Assembly (NCBI GenBank): GCA_964390805.1
Contig: CAYMKL010000003.1
Location: 39,965 to 103,964 of the forward strand
Length of the DNA: 64,000 bases
DNA from: CAYMKL01 sp964390805
GTDB lineage: Bacteria; Chloroflexota; Anaerolineae; VGOG01
Direction: 5' to 3'
The position numbers and the translations under genes were made by a program. The notes beneath the pieces were generated by a model. The model searched no databases. It had not been told where the DNA came from and worked only from the letters and a program-made list of their open reading frames with translations. Positions 36,101-44,670 of this stretch are shown here, one piece after another. Each line of letters begins with the position of its first letter. Position 1 is the first letter of the stretch.

Positions 36101-37381
36101 CTAGGTCCGCTTTGAAAGCTCCTGCTTTTCATACGCTTGAACTTCATCCATGAAACTGATCCCCACGGGAACATCTTGCTGCAGGCAAAAGTAATCCCAC
36201 ACTGCACCAAAGGGCAGGCCCTTGAGTTCCTCGAGCAGCGCCAGTCGGCTGGTGTAATCTCCTGACATCTCCAGCTCCCGCAGTTGGGCGGTTGGCTCTA
36301 GCAGAGCCATCAGCAAAGCCCGCATGGTATTGCGGGCACCGATGACCCACGCTGCCAGGCGGTTGATACTGGCGTCGAAGTAGTCCAGCCCAATGTGCAC
36401 GCGGTGCAGGAAATCGCCGCGCACGATCTCCTGTGCGATGGCCTGTAGCTCGTCCGAGAGGATGACCACGTGGTCGCTGTCCCAACGTACCCCCCTGCTG
36501 ACGTGCAACAGCACCTCGTCCAGGAACGTCAGGACTGCTGAGAGCTTGTCGGAAATCACCTCAGTGGGATGAAAGTGCCCGCTATCCAGGCACAGGAGTA
36601 TGTTATTGGCGATGGCGTAGCCCAGGTAGAACTCGTGCGAGCCGACCACGTAGCTTTCAGAGCCAAGGCCGAAGAGCTTGGACTCCACCGAATCCAGGTT
36701 GTACCTGGGGTCAATCTTGTCGGCCAAGATCTTGTCCAAAGAATCTTTGAGCAGCATACGGGGCGCCTTGCGGTCCACAGGAATGTCCTTGAAGCCATCC
36801 GGGATCCAGATGTTGGTCACGCAAGGACTGCCGAGCTCACGCCCCATGCGCTCGCCGATCCTGCGGCAGGCGGTGCAGTGCTCGATCCAGAACTCGCGGA
36901 TGCCTTCGTCGTAGCTGGCCAGGGTGAAGCCGCTTTCGGCCATCGTATGGGAAAAACACGTGGGATTGAAGTCCATTCCGTGGCCTGTATCTTTGGCCCA
37001 ACCTATCCAGGCGGCGAAGTGCTTGGGCTGTAGTTCGTTGCGCTCGACTTTCTGACCACCGGTCTCGGCGTAGATTGAATGTAGGTTGAGCCGATGCGTG
37101 CCAGGGATCAGGCTGTAGGCCTTGTCCAGGTCACGGCGCAGCTCGTCGGCGTTGCGGGCCTTGCCGGGATAGTTGCCCGTTGCGGCCAGGCCACCACCCA
37201 ACTCGGCATCGGGCGACTCGAAGCCGCCCACATCATCGCCCTGCCAGCAGTGCAGACTGATGCTGATCTGGGCCAGGGTGTCAATAGCCTTTTCGGTGTT
37301 CACGCCGAGTAGAGAATATCGCGCTTTCGCCAGGCTGTAGGCATCCTGAATCTGTCTCTCTGTGGATTGGTTGCCCATCAT
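36101..37381 (-). CDS. rhaA: L-rhamnose isomerase
   Basis: A 426-residue metal-dependent TIM-barrel isomerase converting L-rhamnose to L-rhamnulose. ISLHCWQGDDVGGFE (about 40-54), GTHRLNLHSIYAE, DFNPTCFSH, and LCLDSGHFHPTEV are diagnostic for RhaA. Length fits the family. ATG 37381 follows directly on the stop of the UroD-family gene, so translation is coupled. It provides the first internal step of rhamnose use. Confidence 0.93.
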   Translation of the reverse strand: MMGNQSTERQIQDAYSLAKARYSLLGVNTEKAIDTLAQISISLHCWQGDDVGGFESPDAELGGGLAATGNYPGKARNADELRRDLDKAYSLIPGTHRLNLHSIYAETGGQKVERNELQPKHFAAWIGWAKDTGHGMDFNPTCFSHTMAESGFTLASYDEGIREFWIEHCTACRRIGERMGRELGSPCVTNIWIPDGFKDIPVDRKAPRMLLKDSLDKILADKIDPRYNLDSVESKLFGLGSESYVVGSHEFYLGYAIANNILLCLDSGHFHPTEVISDKLSAVLTFLDEVLLHVSRGVRWDSDHVVILSDELQAIAQEIVRGDFLHRVHIGLDYFDASINRLAAWVIGARNTMRALLMALLEPTAQLRELEMSGDYTSRLALLEELKGLPFGAVWDYFCLQQDVPVGISFMDEVQAYEKQELSKRT

Positions 37382-38503
37382 TCAATCTCCCAAGCGCAAG
37401 CCGCCGTATGCGCCATGCTTTTTCGCGGCGGCGAGAAAGGCCTCGACGTTCTCCATTGACGTATCTGCTTGAATGATGTGCGCCGGGGATATCATGTAGC
37501 CGCCGCCGCGCCCCAGCACCTCGATTTTTGCCTTCACGTCGGCCTCGATCTCTTCGGGGGTACCAAAGGGCAGAAGGTTCTGCTGATCAATGGCGCCCCA
37601 GAAAGAGAGTCGGTCGCCGAACTGGCTCTTGAGATCCTCAGGCTCGTGGCCCGGCACATTGGGCTGCACCGGGTTGAAAACCTCCAGGCCGACCTCGATC
37701 CACTCCCCCAAAATCGGGGCCACCGCTCCATCACAATGTTGCATGATCACCACGTCAGGGTTGATGGCCTTCAGCTCGGCATAGATCTGGCGATAGGCTT
37801 CCTTGAAGTACTTGCGCCACATCCTGGGCGAGATGAGCATCCCTTGCTGGCCCCCAAAATCATCGCCGGCCCAGATGCCGTGCACACCCATCGAGACCAG
37901 CTTCTTGCCGATAGCCAGAGAGAAGTTCTTGGTCTTTTCGATCAGCGCCTCGACGTAGGGTTTGCTCATGGCCATGTCTATCAACAGCTTTTCCATGCCC
38001 ACCGACAGGTGCATCAAGTCGAACATAGTCAATTCCATGTCGCCGACGATGAAATACTCGTCTTTGTACTTGTCAATGTACATCTCGGCATCATCAAAGC
38101 GGCCATCGGCCAAAGGATCGGGGAACTCGAATTCCTCGACATCCTGGGGCGTCTCAAAGTGAGCCATAGGGGGCGGGGCAATCACTTCCATGTAGACCGG
38201 TCCCTGGCGCAGCTTCATGTTGAACTCGTTGACGATGTACCCGTTTTCATCCACCGGATGCTCGTACCCTCGGGGGAGACTGGCGCCGACGATGACGCAG
38301 TCACTGCCCATGGCCACGCGCAGTTCGTTGGCCGAAAGGCGGTACGTGACATCCTCGTAGTAGGCCGTGGTGTAGTGTACGGGGATGCCGTACTTTTCTC
38401 CGAAACCGTCCAGCAGCGAGCGGCACAGGTCGAACTGTATGGGCACGCGGTCGGGGAGCCCCGTGCGGCGCAGTGCAGTAGATACGCGTTCTTGCGAATT
38501 CAT
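37382..38503 (-). CDS. Uroporphyrinogen decarboxylase family protein
   Basis: A 373-residue TIM-barrel protein of the UroD superfamily. It contains the family segments GAIDQQNLLPFGTPEEI and GYMISPAHIIQADT near the C-terminus and MQHCDGAVAPI in the middle. It lacks the heme-pathway UroD N-terminus and the HxC zinc site of the MtaA/MtbA corrinoid methyltransferases. Similar proteins are frequent in sugar loci of environmental bacteria and their reaction is unknown to me. Good GGAGG ribosome site. It lies between rhamnose mutarotase and rhamnose isomerase, so a link to deoxysugar metabolism is likely but untested. Confidence 0.8.
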   Translation of the reverse strand: MNSQERVSTALRRTGLPDRVPIQFDLCRSLLDGFGEKYGIPVHYTTAYYEDVTYRLSANELRVAMGSDCVIVGASLPRGYEHPVDENGYIVNEFNMKLRQGPVYMEVIAPPPMAHFETPQDVEEFEFPDPLADGRFDDAEMYIDKYKDEYFIVGDMELTMFDLMHLSVGMEKLLIDMAMSKPYVEALIEKTKNFSLAIGKKLVSMGVHGIWAGDDFGGQQGMLISPRMWRKYFKEAYRQIYAELKAINPDVVIMQHCDGAVAPILGEWIEVGLEVFNPVQPNVPGHEPEDLKSQFGDRLSFWGAIDQQNLLPFGTPEEIEADVKAKIEVLGRGGGYMISPAHIIQADTSMENVEAFLAAAKKHGAYGGLRLGD

Positions 38504-38530
38504 CTCAATTCCTCCTTCGTTTCGTACGAA

Positions 38531-38878
38531 TCAATCCAGATGGAAGACCTCTTCCAGTTCCACCATGCTTTCGTCGGCCCTTCGGCCATGCTCAGGACAG
38601 GCGTGGACGCCGCCCAACCCCTCGAAGTATGGGGCCATGAAGTCCTGCCACCTGGCGTTGATTTCTTCCTGCGCCATGCCGTCCAGGGCGGCCTGGAAAT
38701 TCTCCGGGGTCTCAAAGTAGCCGAAGAGCAGGCCGTCGTCGCGCATGAACAGCGAGTAGTTGTGCCAGCCCGTTCGCCGCAGGGCATTGAGCATTTCGGG
38801 CCAGACGGCCTGGTGGTGCTTCTTGTATTCCTCGATCTTGTCCTCTTTGACCTTCAGCAGAAATCCTACGCGCTTCAC
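38531..38878 (-). CDS. rhaM: L-rhamnose mutarotase
   Basis: A 115-residue dimeric alpha/beta-barrel mutarotase that equilibrates the anomers of L-rhamnose. FLLKVKEDKIEEYKKHHQAVWPEM contains the active-site histidine region; NYSLFMRDDGLLFGYFE and WQDFMAPYFEG complete the fold. E. coli RhaM has 104 residues; the extra length is the segment VHACPEHGRRADES near 90-103, which coincides with a short DNA repeat. Next to rhamnose isomerase, as expected. Confidence 0.9.
   Translation of the reverse strand: MKRVGFLLKVKEDKIEEYKKHHQAVWPEMLNALRRTGWHNYSLFMRDDGLLFGYFETPENFQAALDGMAQEEINARWQDFMAPYFEGLGGVHACPEHGRRADESMVELEEVFHLD
38578..38602 (+). repeat. CCTTCGGC/GCTCAGGAC repeat in rhaM
   Basis: A divergent copy lying antisense to the gene and read in a third frame (ACPEHGRRA), just before the conserved C-terminal LEEVFHLD. 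Confidence 0.65.
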
Positions 38879-38908
38879 GATATTTCTCCTTCCTCTGAAC
38901 TTATGAAC

Positions 38909-39910
38909 TTAGCGGACAACGCTCCGCACGGCGTTGACGATGTCCCGCTCGTTGGGAATGGCCTCCAGCTCCAGGGGGCCGCTGTAGGGCAGAGGCACAT
39001 CCTCGGTGGCCACCTGCATGATGGGTGCGTCCAGCCAGTCGAAAGCCTCCCGCTGCACCTGGGCAGCAACTTCGGCTGTGAAGCCGCCTGTCAGATGACC
39101 CTCATTGACCACCACCAGTCGCCCCGTCTTCTCCACCGATCTGACGATGGCGCCAATGTCAAGGGGTTTGAGCGTGCGCGGGTCAATGACTTCGGCCTCA
39201 ATGCCCTGCCGGGCCAGCTCTTCGGCGGCGTTCAGGGCAAAAAGGATCATTCGCGAGGTAGCCACGATGGTTACGTCGTCGCCCTCGCGTTTCACGTCGG
39301 CCACGCCGATGGGGATGAGGTACTCCTCCTCGGGCACAGGACCCGTGGTGTTGTAGAGCAGTTTGTGCTCAATGAAAACCACCGGGTTGTCGTCGCGGAT
39401 GGCCGACTTGAGCAGGCCCTTGGCATCGTAGGGCGTGGAAGGCTGGATGACGATCAGGCCGGGGACGTGTACGAACCACATCTCAAGGCTCTGTGAATGT
39501 TGGGCCGCATTGCCCCGTCCGCCGCCGCCCTGGGTGCGGATGACCAGGGGGGCGCGCGCCTTGCCGCCAAACATGTAGCGGGCCTTGGCCGCCTGGTTGA
39601 CGATCTGGTCCATGGCCAGCGTGCAGAAGTCAATGTAGAGGATTTCGACCACGGGCCGCAGGCCGGTCATGGCCGCGCCGACGGCGATGCCGGTAAAACC
39701 GGCCTCAGAGATGGGTGTGTCGCGCACCCGCTTTTCGCCAAAGCGGTCGTACAAACCCCGTGTGATTTGAAACGGGCTGCCATAACTGCCAACATCCTCG
39801 CCCATCACACAGACCGACGGATCGCGCTCCATCTCTTCGTGGAGAGCCTCGTTGAGCGCTTCCCTGTACTGCAATTGCCGAGCGGCCATCGTGTCTTTGT
39901 TCTCAGGCAT
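38909..39910 (-). CDS. 2-oxoacid dehydrogenase E1 beta (second set)
   Basis: A 333-residue E1 beta subunit: YREALNEALHEEMERDPSV, GEDVGSYG, DTPISEAGFTGIAVGAA, QHSQSLEMWFVHVPGL and a C-terminal EVIDPRTLKPLD. It works with the alpha subunit whose stop overlaps its start (ATG 39910; TGA 39905-39903). An open frame extends further upstream to 40297 but is only the shadow of the alpha gene. No E2 or E3 genes accompany this pair, so it probably feeds the E2/E3 at 24598-27500 or another core. Confidence 0.9.
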   Translation of the reverse strand: MPENKDTMAARQLQYREALNEALHEEMERDPSVCVMGEDVGSYGSPFQITRGLYDRFGEKRVRDTPISEAGFTGIAVGAAMTGLRPVVEILYIDFCTLAMDQIVNQAAKARYMFGGKARAPLVIRTQGGGGRGNAAQHSQSLEMWFVHVPGLIVIQPSTPYDAKGLLKSAIRDDNPVVFIEHKLLYNTTGPVPEEEYLIPIGVADVKREGDDVTIVATSRMILFALNAAEELARQGIEAEVIDPRTLKPLDIGAIVRSVEKTGRLVVVNEGHLTGGFTAEVAAQVQREAFDWLDAPIMQVATEDVPLPYSGPLELEAIPNERDIVNAVRSVVR

Positions 39911-40868
39911 ACACGTCTTTCCAAAGTGTCTTGATTTCGGGGTCGGGGCTGTTGATGGCAAAAGCGACAGCTTCTTCGATCTCGACCTTGGCTTTCCGCC
40001 GCAGCGCCGCCAGCTCTTCTTCCGAAACATCCATTTCGCTGGCCAGGTAGCGCCCGAAGCGGCTGATGGGATCCCGCTCAGGTGATTTCCACGCCTCGGC
40101 TTCACCCTGGGGGCGATAGGTGAGTGGGTCGCCCACGGTGTGGCCTTCGATGCGGTAGGTTTCGGCAACCAGCAACGTTGGGCCATTGCCACGGCGCGCC
40201 CGCTCCGCCGCCTGGCGCACTGCCTCGTACACGCCCAACACGTCGTTGCCGTCCACGGTGACACCGGGCAGTCCAAAGGCCTGGGCCTTCTGCTCAATGC
40301 GCTCGACAGCGATGAAGGGCAAGCTGGGGCTGAACTCGGCGTACTTGTTCTCCTCGCAGAGATAGATGACGGGCAGTTTCCATAGGGCGGCCATGTTAGC
40401 TGCTTCCATCAAGACTCCCTGGTTGCTGGCCCCGTCGCCGAAAAAGCAAACGGCCACCTGGCCGGAGCCGCGCAAATCGGCAGAATAGGCCGCGCCGGTG
40501 GCGATGCCGATCCCGCCGCCGACGATGCCATTGGCCCCCAGAATACCCAGGTCGAGGTCGGCGATGTGCATCGAGCCTCCCTTGCCCCTGCAATAGCCCG
40601 TGGCTTTGCCCAGCAACTCGGCCATCATCAACTTTGGATCGCCGCCCTTGGCCAGGCAGTGGCCGTGACCGCGATGGGTGCTGGTGATATAATCGTCGCG
40701 GTCGAGGGCCGCGCATGCGCCGACGGCCACGGCCTCCTGGCCGATGTAGGCGTGGGTCGTGCCCCGGATTCTATCGAGCCGGTACTGCTCTATGGCGCTT
40801 TGGTCAAAGTAGCGGATGAGCCATAGGCGGTAATACATGTCGGTCAGTTTGTCACGGCTGAGGTTCAT
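39903..40868 (-). CDS. 2-oxoacid dehydrogenase E1 alpha (second set)
   Basis: A 321-residue E1 alpha subunit with thiamine diphosphate motif GDGASNQGVLMEAANM, STHRGHGHCLAKGGD, GGSMHIADLDLGILGANGIVGGG and EETYRIEGH-like substrate loop (AETYRIEGHTVGDPLTY). Real start is ATG 40868 (MNLSRDKLTDMYY), 10 bases after the transketolase stop. The longer frame upstream is shadow. Acetoin- and pyruvate-type E1 look alike here, so the 2-oxo acid is not fixed. Confidence 0.9.
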   Translation of the reverse strand: MNLSRDKLTDMYYRLWLIRYFDQSAIEQYRLDRIRGTTHAYIGQEAVAVGACAALDRDDYITSTHRGHGHCLAKGGDPKLMMAELLGKATGYCRGKGGSMHIADLDLGILGANGIVGGGIGIATGAAYSADLRGSGQVAVCFFGDGASNQGVLMEAANMAALWKLPVIYLCEENKYAEFSPSLPFIAVERIEQKAQAFGLPGVTVDGNDVLGVYEAVRQAAERARRGNGPTLLVAETYRIEGHTVGDPLTYRPQGEAEAWKSPERDPISRFGRYLASEMDVSEEELAALRRKAKVEIEEAVAFAINSPDPEIKTLWKDVYA

Positions 40869-40878
40869 GACAGCACTC

Positions 40879-41847
40879 TCACAGCAGTTCGCGGAGCTGG
40901 CGCGCGATACCGGCCGCATCAAGCCCGTAGTGGGCGTACAAGGCCAGGGGAGGGCCGATGAGGGCATACTCATCCGGCAAGCCATGCCGGCGGAATTTGC
41001 AGCGAGCGCCGGCCTCGGCCACCACCTCGGCCACAGCGCTGCCCAATCCCCCGATGATGTTGTGCTCCTCGACTGTGAGCACGGCTCCGGTCGCGGCTGC
41101 TTCCAGCACGGCGTCTACGTCTATGGGCTTGACCGTGTGCACATCTGTCACCCGCACCGACAGGCCATCTTCAGTCTCCAGGACTTCGGCCGCCTCCAGC
41201 GCAGCCCCTAAAGGCAGGCCGGTGGTCAGTACGGCTGCGTCACTTCCATCGCGCACGGTGATAGCCCGGCCAAAGGCGAAATCGGCCGGTGGTTGCCCGT
41301 AAACCGGCTTCTCACGGCCGCGCCCCAGGCGGAAGTAGATCGGCCCAGGGTGGCTAACAGAAGCTTTCAACGCAGCTTCGGCCAGGTTGGCGTCCACGGT
41401 GCCAAAGACAGTCATCTCGGCAAACGACCGCATAATTGCCAGATCCTCGGTGGCATGATGCGAGGAACCATAGAACCCCATGGTGATCCCGGCGTGGTGG
41501 GCCAGAACACGGACGGGGAGCCGGGGATAGCACACGTCGGTGCGGATCTGTTCCGCACACAACAGGCCGATGAAGCTGGCATAGGTGGCCACATAGGGCA
41601 GTAGCCCCGCCGCCGCCATGCCTGCCGCGGCCGATACCATGTTCTTTTCCGCGATGCCAAAGTTGAAAAAGCGATCGGGGTGAACGCGGGCAAAGTCGTA
41701 CAGCCGGTTAGAATGTTTGAGATCGGCTGTCAGGACTACGATCTGTGGGTGATCGTTTCCCAATTCGGCCAGCACCTGGCCCCAATTGAGATATGGTGCC
41801 AGGCGAGTTGAGGTAGGAAGATCCCAGGTGTCGGGGTGTAGCGTCAT
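40879..41847 (-). CDS. Transketolase, C-terminal (pyrimidine/C) subunit
   Basis: A 322-residue split-transketolase partner: pyrimidine-binding domain with NFGIAEKNMVSAAAGMAAAGL near 67-87 (catalytic glutamate), GSSHHATEDLAIMRS, and a C-terminal domain with EEHNIIGGLGSAVAEV. Its start overlaps the stop of the N-terminal subunit by 4 bases (ATGA). Split transketolases serve pentose metabolism and also special routes such as D-apulose-4-phosphate cleavage; the sugar here is not certain. Confidence 0.9.
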   Translation of the reverse strand: MTLHPDTWDLPTSTRLAPYLNWGQVLAELGNDHPQIVVLTADLKHSNRLYDFARVHPDRFFNFGIAEKNMVSAAAGMAAAGLLPYVATYASFIGLLCAEQIRTDVCYPRLPVRVLAHHAGITMGFYGSSHHATEDLAIMRSFAEMTVFGTVDANLAEAALKASVSHPGPIYFRLGRGREKPVYGQPPADFAFGRAITVRDGSDAAVLTTGLPLGAALEAAEVLETEDGLSVRVTDVHTVKPIDVDAVLEAAATGAVLTVEEHNIIGGLGSAVAEVVAEAGARCKFRRHGLPDEYALIGPPLALYAHYGLDAAGIARQLRELL

Positions 41848-42683
41848 CGGGCTTCCTCCAGCTCAGTCAAAGCCCTCGCCTGGTCCTCGGGCGCCAGGTA
41901 GCCCAGGTGCCATTCGAATTTGTCTTCCATGAAGGAGACCCCTTTGCCGGCTACGGTATGGGCGATGATGACAGTAGGCTGGTTGGAGCCCGTGTCGGGC
42001 AGTCCGGCGAAGCAATCCAATAACGCTTCGAGATCGTGGCCGTCCACCTCGCGAACCCGCCAGCCAAAGGCGGCCCATTTATCGGGTAAAGGCTCGATTT
42101 GCATGACCTCGGCCGTCGCGCCATCCACCGAGACACGGTTGCGATCCACCACGCCAACCAGATTGCCCAGGCCAAAATGCGCCGCGCTCATGGCCGCCTC
42201 CCACACCTGGCCCTCATCCAGTTCGCCATCGCCCAGGAGCACAACCACGCGGTGGTCGCGCCCGGTGACTCGCGCCGCCAGCGCCATACCAACTCCCACC
42301 GAAAGGCCGTGGCCCAGAGACCCCGATGAGAAATCAATGCCTGGGATCTTGCGCATGTCAGGGTGATCGCCAAAGGGGCTACCCAGCCGGGTGTAAGTAT
42401 CGAGCAGCTCTGGGGCAAAAAAGCCCACGTCGGCCAGGAGCGGATACAGTCCCACTGCGGCGTGGCCCTTGGAGAGAATGAAGCGGTCTCGATCCGGCCA
42501 GTCTGGATTCCTGGGATCGTAGCTCAGCACGTGGTAGTAAAGCACAGCGAAGATCTCCGCTGCGGAGAAAACTGATCCATAGTGCCCGCTCCTGGCAATC
42601 GCAATCAGGCGGATGGTTTCCCGGCGGCAAAGATAAGCTTTGTCTCTGAGGGTAGACAAGAGCGCCTTCCGATCTGTGGGCAT
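41844..42683 (-). CDS. Transketolase, N-terminal (thiamine diphosphate) subunit
   Basis: A 279-residue split-transketolase partner. Thiamine diphosphate motif GDGELDEGQVWEAAMSA...DRN (near 160-190), SKGHAAVGLYPLL near 70-82, SGSLGHGLSVGVGMA, and AHTVAGKGVSFMED. It forms the active enzyme with the 40879-41847 product. Surrounding genes (SDRs, E1 pair) suggest a dedicated role in the sugar cluster and not only housekeeping. Confidence 0.9.
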   Translation of the reverse strand: MPTDRKALLSTLRDKAYLCRRETIRLIAIARSGHYGSVFSAAEIFAVLYYHVLSYDPRNPDWPDRDRFILSKGHAAVGLYPLLADVGFFAPELLDTYTRLGSPFGDHPDMRKIPGIDFSSGSLGHGLSVGVGMALAARVTGRDHRVVVLLGDGELDEGQVWEAAMSAAHFGLGNLVGVVDRNRVSVDGATAEVMQIEPLPDKWAAFGWRVREVDGHDLEALLDCFAGLPDTGSNQPTVIIAHTVAGKGVSFMEDKFEWHLGYLAPEDQARALTELEEAR

Positions 42684-42697
42684 TGCGGCTACCTCCC

Positions 42698-43441
42698 CTA
42701 TCTCATCAGCAACCCGGCGTTCACGTCAATTGTGGCTCCGGTGATAGCCGCCGCCGCTGGCGAGCACAGAAAGGCGACCACCTCCGCCACCTCTTCGGGC
42801 TGCATAAACCGGCCCAGCGGGATTCTGGCTCGCAGGTCACGCCTGATCTGCTCCGGCCAGTCGGCGGTGAGGTCGGTTTCGACGGGGCCAGGGGCGATGG
42901 CGTTGACGGTGACGCCATGCGGAGCCAGCAGCCGGGCAAAGGCCTTGGTCAACCCCAGGAGGCCGGCCTTGCTGGCAGCATAGTGCACCCCTACGGAAAT
43001 CCCACCCATCTGTCCGGCCAGCGACGCGACGTTGATCACCCTCCCCCAACCCGACGCCCGTAACCCCGGCAAGGCCGCCTGGATGCACAGAAAAGCCCCC
43101 TTGAGGTTCACTGCCAGAACTTGGTCCCACTCTGCCTCGCTGATGTCGTCCGGTGATGTGAGGCGACAGATGCCGGCGTTGTTCACTAAGATCTCGAGCT
43201 GGCCTATGTGCGCAAACGCAGCCCGGACAGCATGGGCGTCGGACACATCAAAGACATAGGTCGAAGCCTCACCACCCTGGGCACTGATCAAGCGCGCCGT
43301 CTCGTCCAGGGTGCTGGCGTCAATGTCCCCCAAAACCACCCGGGCTCCCAGTTCGGCCAGCCGTCGGCTGATGGCCCGTCCCAGTCCCCGTCCGGCACCC
43401 GTCACCAGGGCTGTACGGCCAATAAGATGATGTGTCTCCAA
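42698..43441 (-). CDS. Short-chain dehydrogenase/reductase
   Basis: A 247-residue classical SDR of the FabG-like type: TGAGRGLG near 14-21, VNNAGI near 86-91, catalytic serine in VASLAGQMGG, and YAASK near 154-158. C-terminal ITGATIDVNAGLLM is typical. The start is TTG with AAGGAG 7 bases upstream. In this sugar locus a deoxysugar or polyol dehydrogenase role (for example L-fucose or L-rhamnose dehydrogenase type) is plausible. Confidence 0.87.
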   Translation of the reverse strand: METHHLIGRTALVTGAGRGLGRAISRRLAELGARVVLGDIDASTLDETARLISAQGGEASTYVFDVSDAHAVRAAFAHIGQLEILVNNAGICRLTSPDDISEAEWDQVLAVNLKGAFLCIQAALPGLRASGWGRVINVASLAGQMGGISVGVHYAASKAGLLGLTKAFARLLAPHGVTVNAIAPGPVETDLTADWPEQIRRDLRARIPLGRFMQPEEVAEVVAFLCSPAAAAITGATIDVNAGLLMR

Positions 43442-43468
43442 CTCGAACTCCTTGAAAGAGGGAAGCCT

Positions 43469-43840
43469 TCACTCTTTGTGTGGATCGTAAGCGCCGGGAG
43501 TCACGGGTGGCGAGAAGAGGGTTACTAATTTGAGCGGCTCCTCCCCATCAACGCGGATTTGATGGGAAAGGCCGGGGGGAATAAAGACCGCCACGCCTGG
43601 TTCCAACTGGGTCTCTTGCCCCTCAGCGATGATAGCTCCTGCACCCGAGAGAATGTATATGATCTCCTCTTGAGTTGCATGGGCATGAGTCGCCGCCAGC
43701 GTATCGGCGGGAAACTCGGCCAGACCGAAGACCAAGTTTCTGGCCTGGCTATTTTGTGGACCAAGTAGATAAAACCAATCCCGACCGGGCAAGTGGTAAA
43801 CAGTACAATCGTCAATGTGAGCTCTCTCGATTTCAGCCAT
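43469..43840 (-). CDS. Cupin-domain protein
   Basis: A 123-residue single cupin barrel. HAHATQEEIIYILSGAG (near 52-68) is cupin motif 1 with metal-binding histidines and glutamate; PPGLSHQIRV near 90-100 is motif 2. ATG 43840 has GGAGAAGGT upstream, preferred over the longer frame. Such small cupins act as sugar isomerases, dioxygenases or binding proteins; no specific role can be given. Confidence 0.85.
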   Translation of the reverse strand: MAEIERAHIDDCTVYHLPGRDWFYLLGPQNSQARNLVFGLAEFPADTLAATHAHATQEEIIYILSGAGAIIAEGQETQLEPGVAVFIPPGLSHQIRVDGEEPLKLVTLFSPPVTPGAYDPHKE

Positions 43841-43863
43841 ACCTTCTCCTATGTGGTGGGGGC

Positions 43864-44658
43864 TCAATCGCCGACGGCTGCCGCTACGACGCCGTCAGGG
43901 AACCGCTGGAGCAAAACCGGGTCGTGGGGGGGAACTACGATGTCGGCTAACTCGCGGATACGGGCCATCGCCTGGTAGCACTCCGCGATGTCTATGGCCA
44001 GGCCAACCGGGTGGTTCTTCTCCAGGTTTTCATAATAGAAGACCGTATCGCCAGGAAAGACGGCCAGGCCCTGGTTGGTCTGGACGGTGAACGCCTGGCT
44101 GCACATCGTGTGCCCACCGATGTAGAAAGCGCCAATGCCGGGGACGATCTCTGGCGCTTCGTCATCCACCAGGATCAGCCGGTCGCGGGCCTGGCCAGCG
44201 AAGTAGGCCAGCACGTCGCGCGGGAAGAGGATGTCGGGCGTCAGAGCAGGATGCGGTGGGTCAAGTGTCAGATGCCAGCCGGTGCGCGATACGATGAATT
44301 TGGCGTTGGGGAACAGCTTGGCGTTTGAACAATGATCGTAATGAAGATGGGTGATAAAAACATAGTCCACGTCAGCGGGGTCAATGCCCTCCTGCCGCAG
44401 TAGCAGGGGGACGTTTTGCGTCTCCATGTCCATCCGGAAGCGCCCCTTGTGTCCCACTCCGGCCAGGACGAGGGGTTGGATCTCGTTCACGTCGCGGACA
44501 CCAGTGTCAATCAGCATGACTTTGCCGTCGTCCCTGCGTAGAATGAACAGGAAAAAGTCCGCCACCATCCACTCTCCCCAGCGCGACATGAAGAACATCT
44601 GGGGACCGGGTACGGATTGCTCACAGTATTTGATCGCTTTGATGCTATAGGTCGCCAT
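43864..44658 (-). CDS. MBL-fold hydrolase, N-acyl homoserine lactonase-like
   Basis: A 264-residue metallo-beta-lactamase-fold protein. The metal motif THLHYDHCSN lies at about 103-112; VMLIDTGVRD precedes it, and GGHTMCSQAF and FPGDTVFYYEN supply the later ligands. The architecture is that of AiiA/AhlD-type lactonases. Within a sugar cluster, a sugar-lactone substrate is as plausible as a quorum signal. Ribosome site GGAGGGC. Confidence 0.82.
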   Translation of the reverse strand: MATYSIKAIKYCEQSVPGPQMFFMSRWGEWMVADFFLFILRRDDGKVMLIDTGVRDVNEIQPLVLAGVGHKGRFRMDMETQNVPLLLRQEGIDPADVDYVFITHLHYDHCSNAKLFPNAKFIVSRTGWHLTLDPPHPALTPDILFPRDVLAYFAGQARDRLILVDDEAPEIVPGIGAFYIGGHTMCSQAFTVQTNQGLAVFPGDTVFYYENLEKNHPVGLAIDIAECYQAMARIRELADIVVPPHDPVLLQRFPDGVVAAAVGD

Positions 44659-44670
44659 CTCTGCGCCCTC

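Noticed and set aside
37469..39496. A 675-codon open frame on the plus strand.
   Set aside because: It runs antisense across the UroD-family, rhaM and E1 beta genes, all of which have clear families; the antisense product has none.
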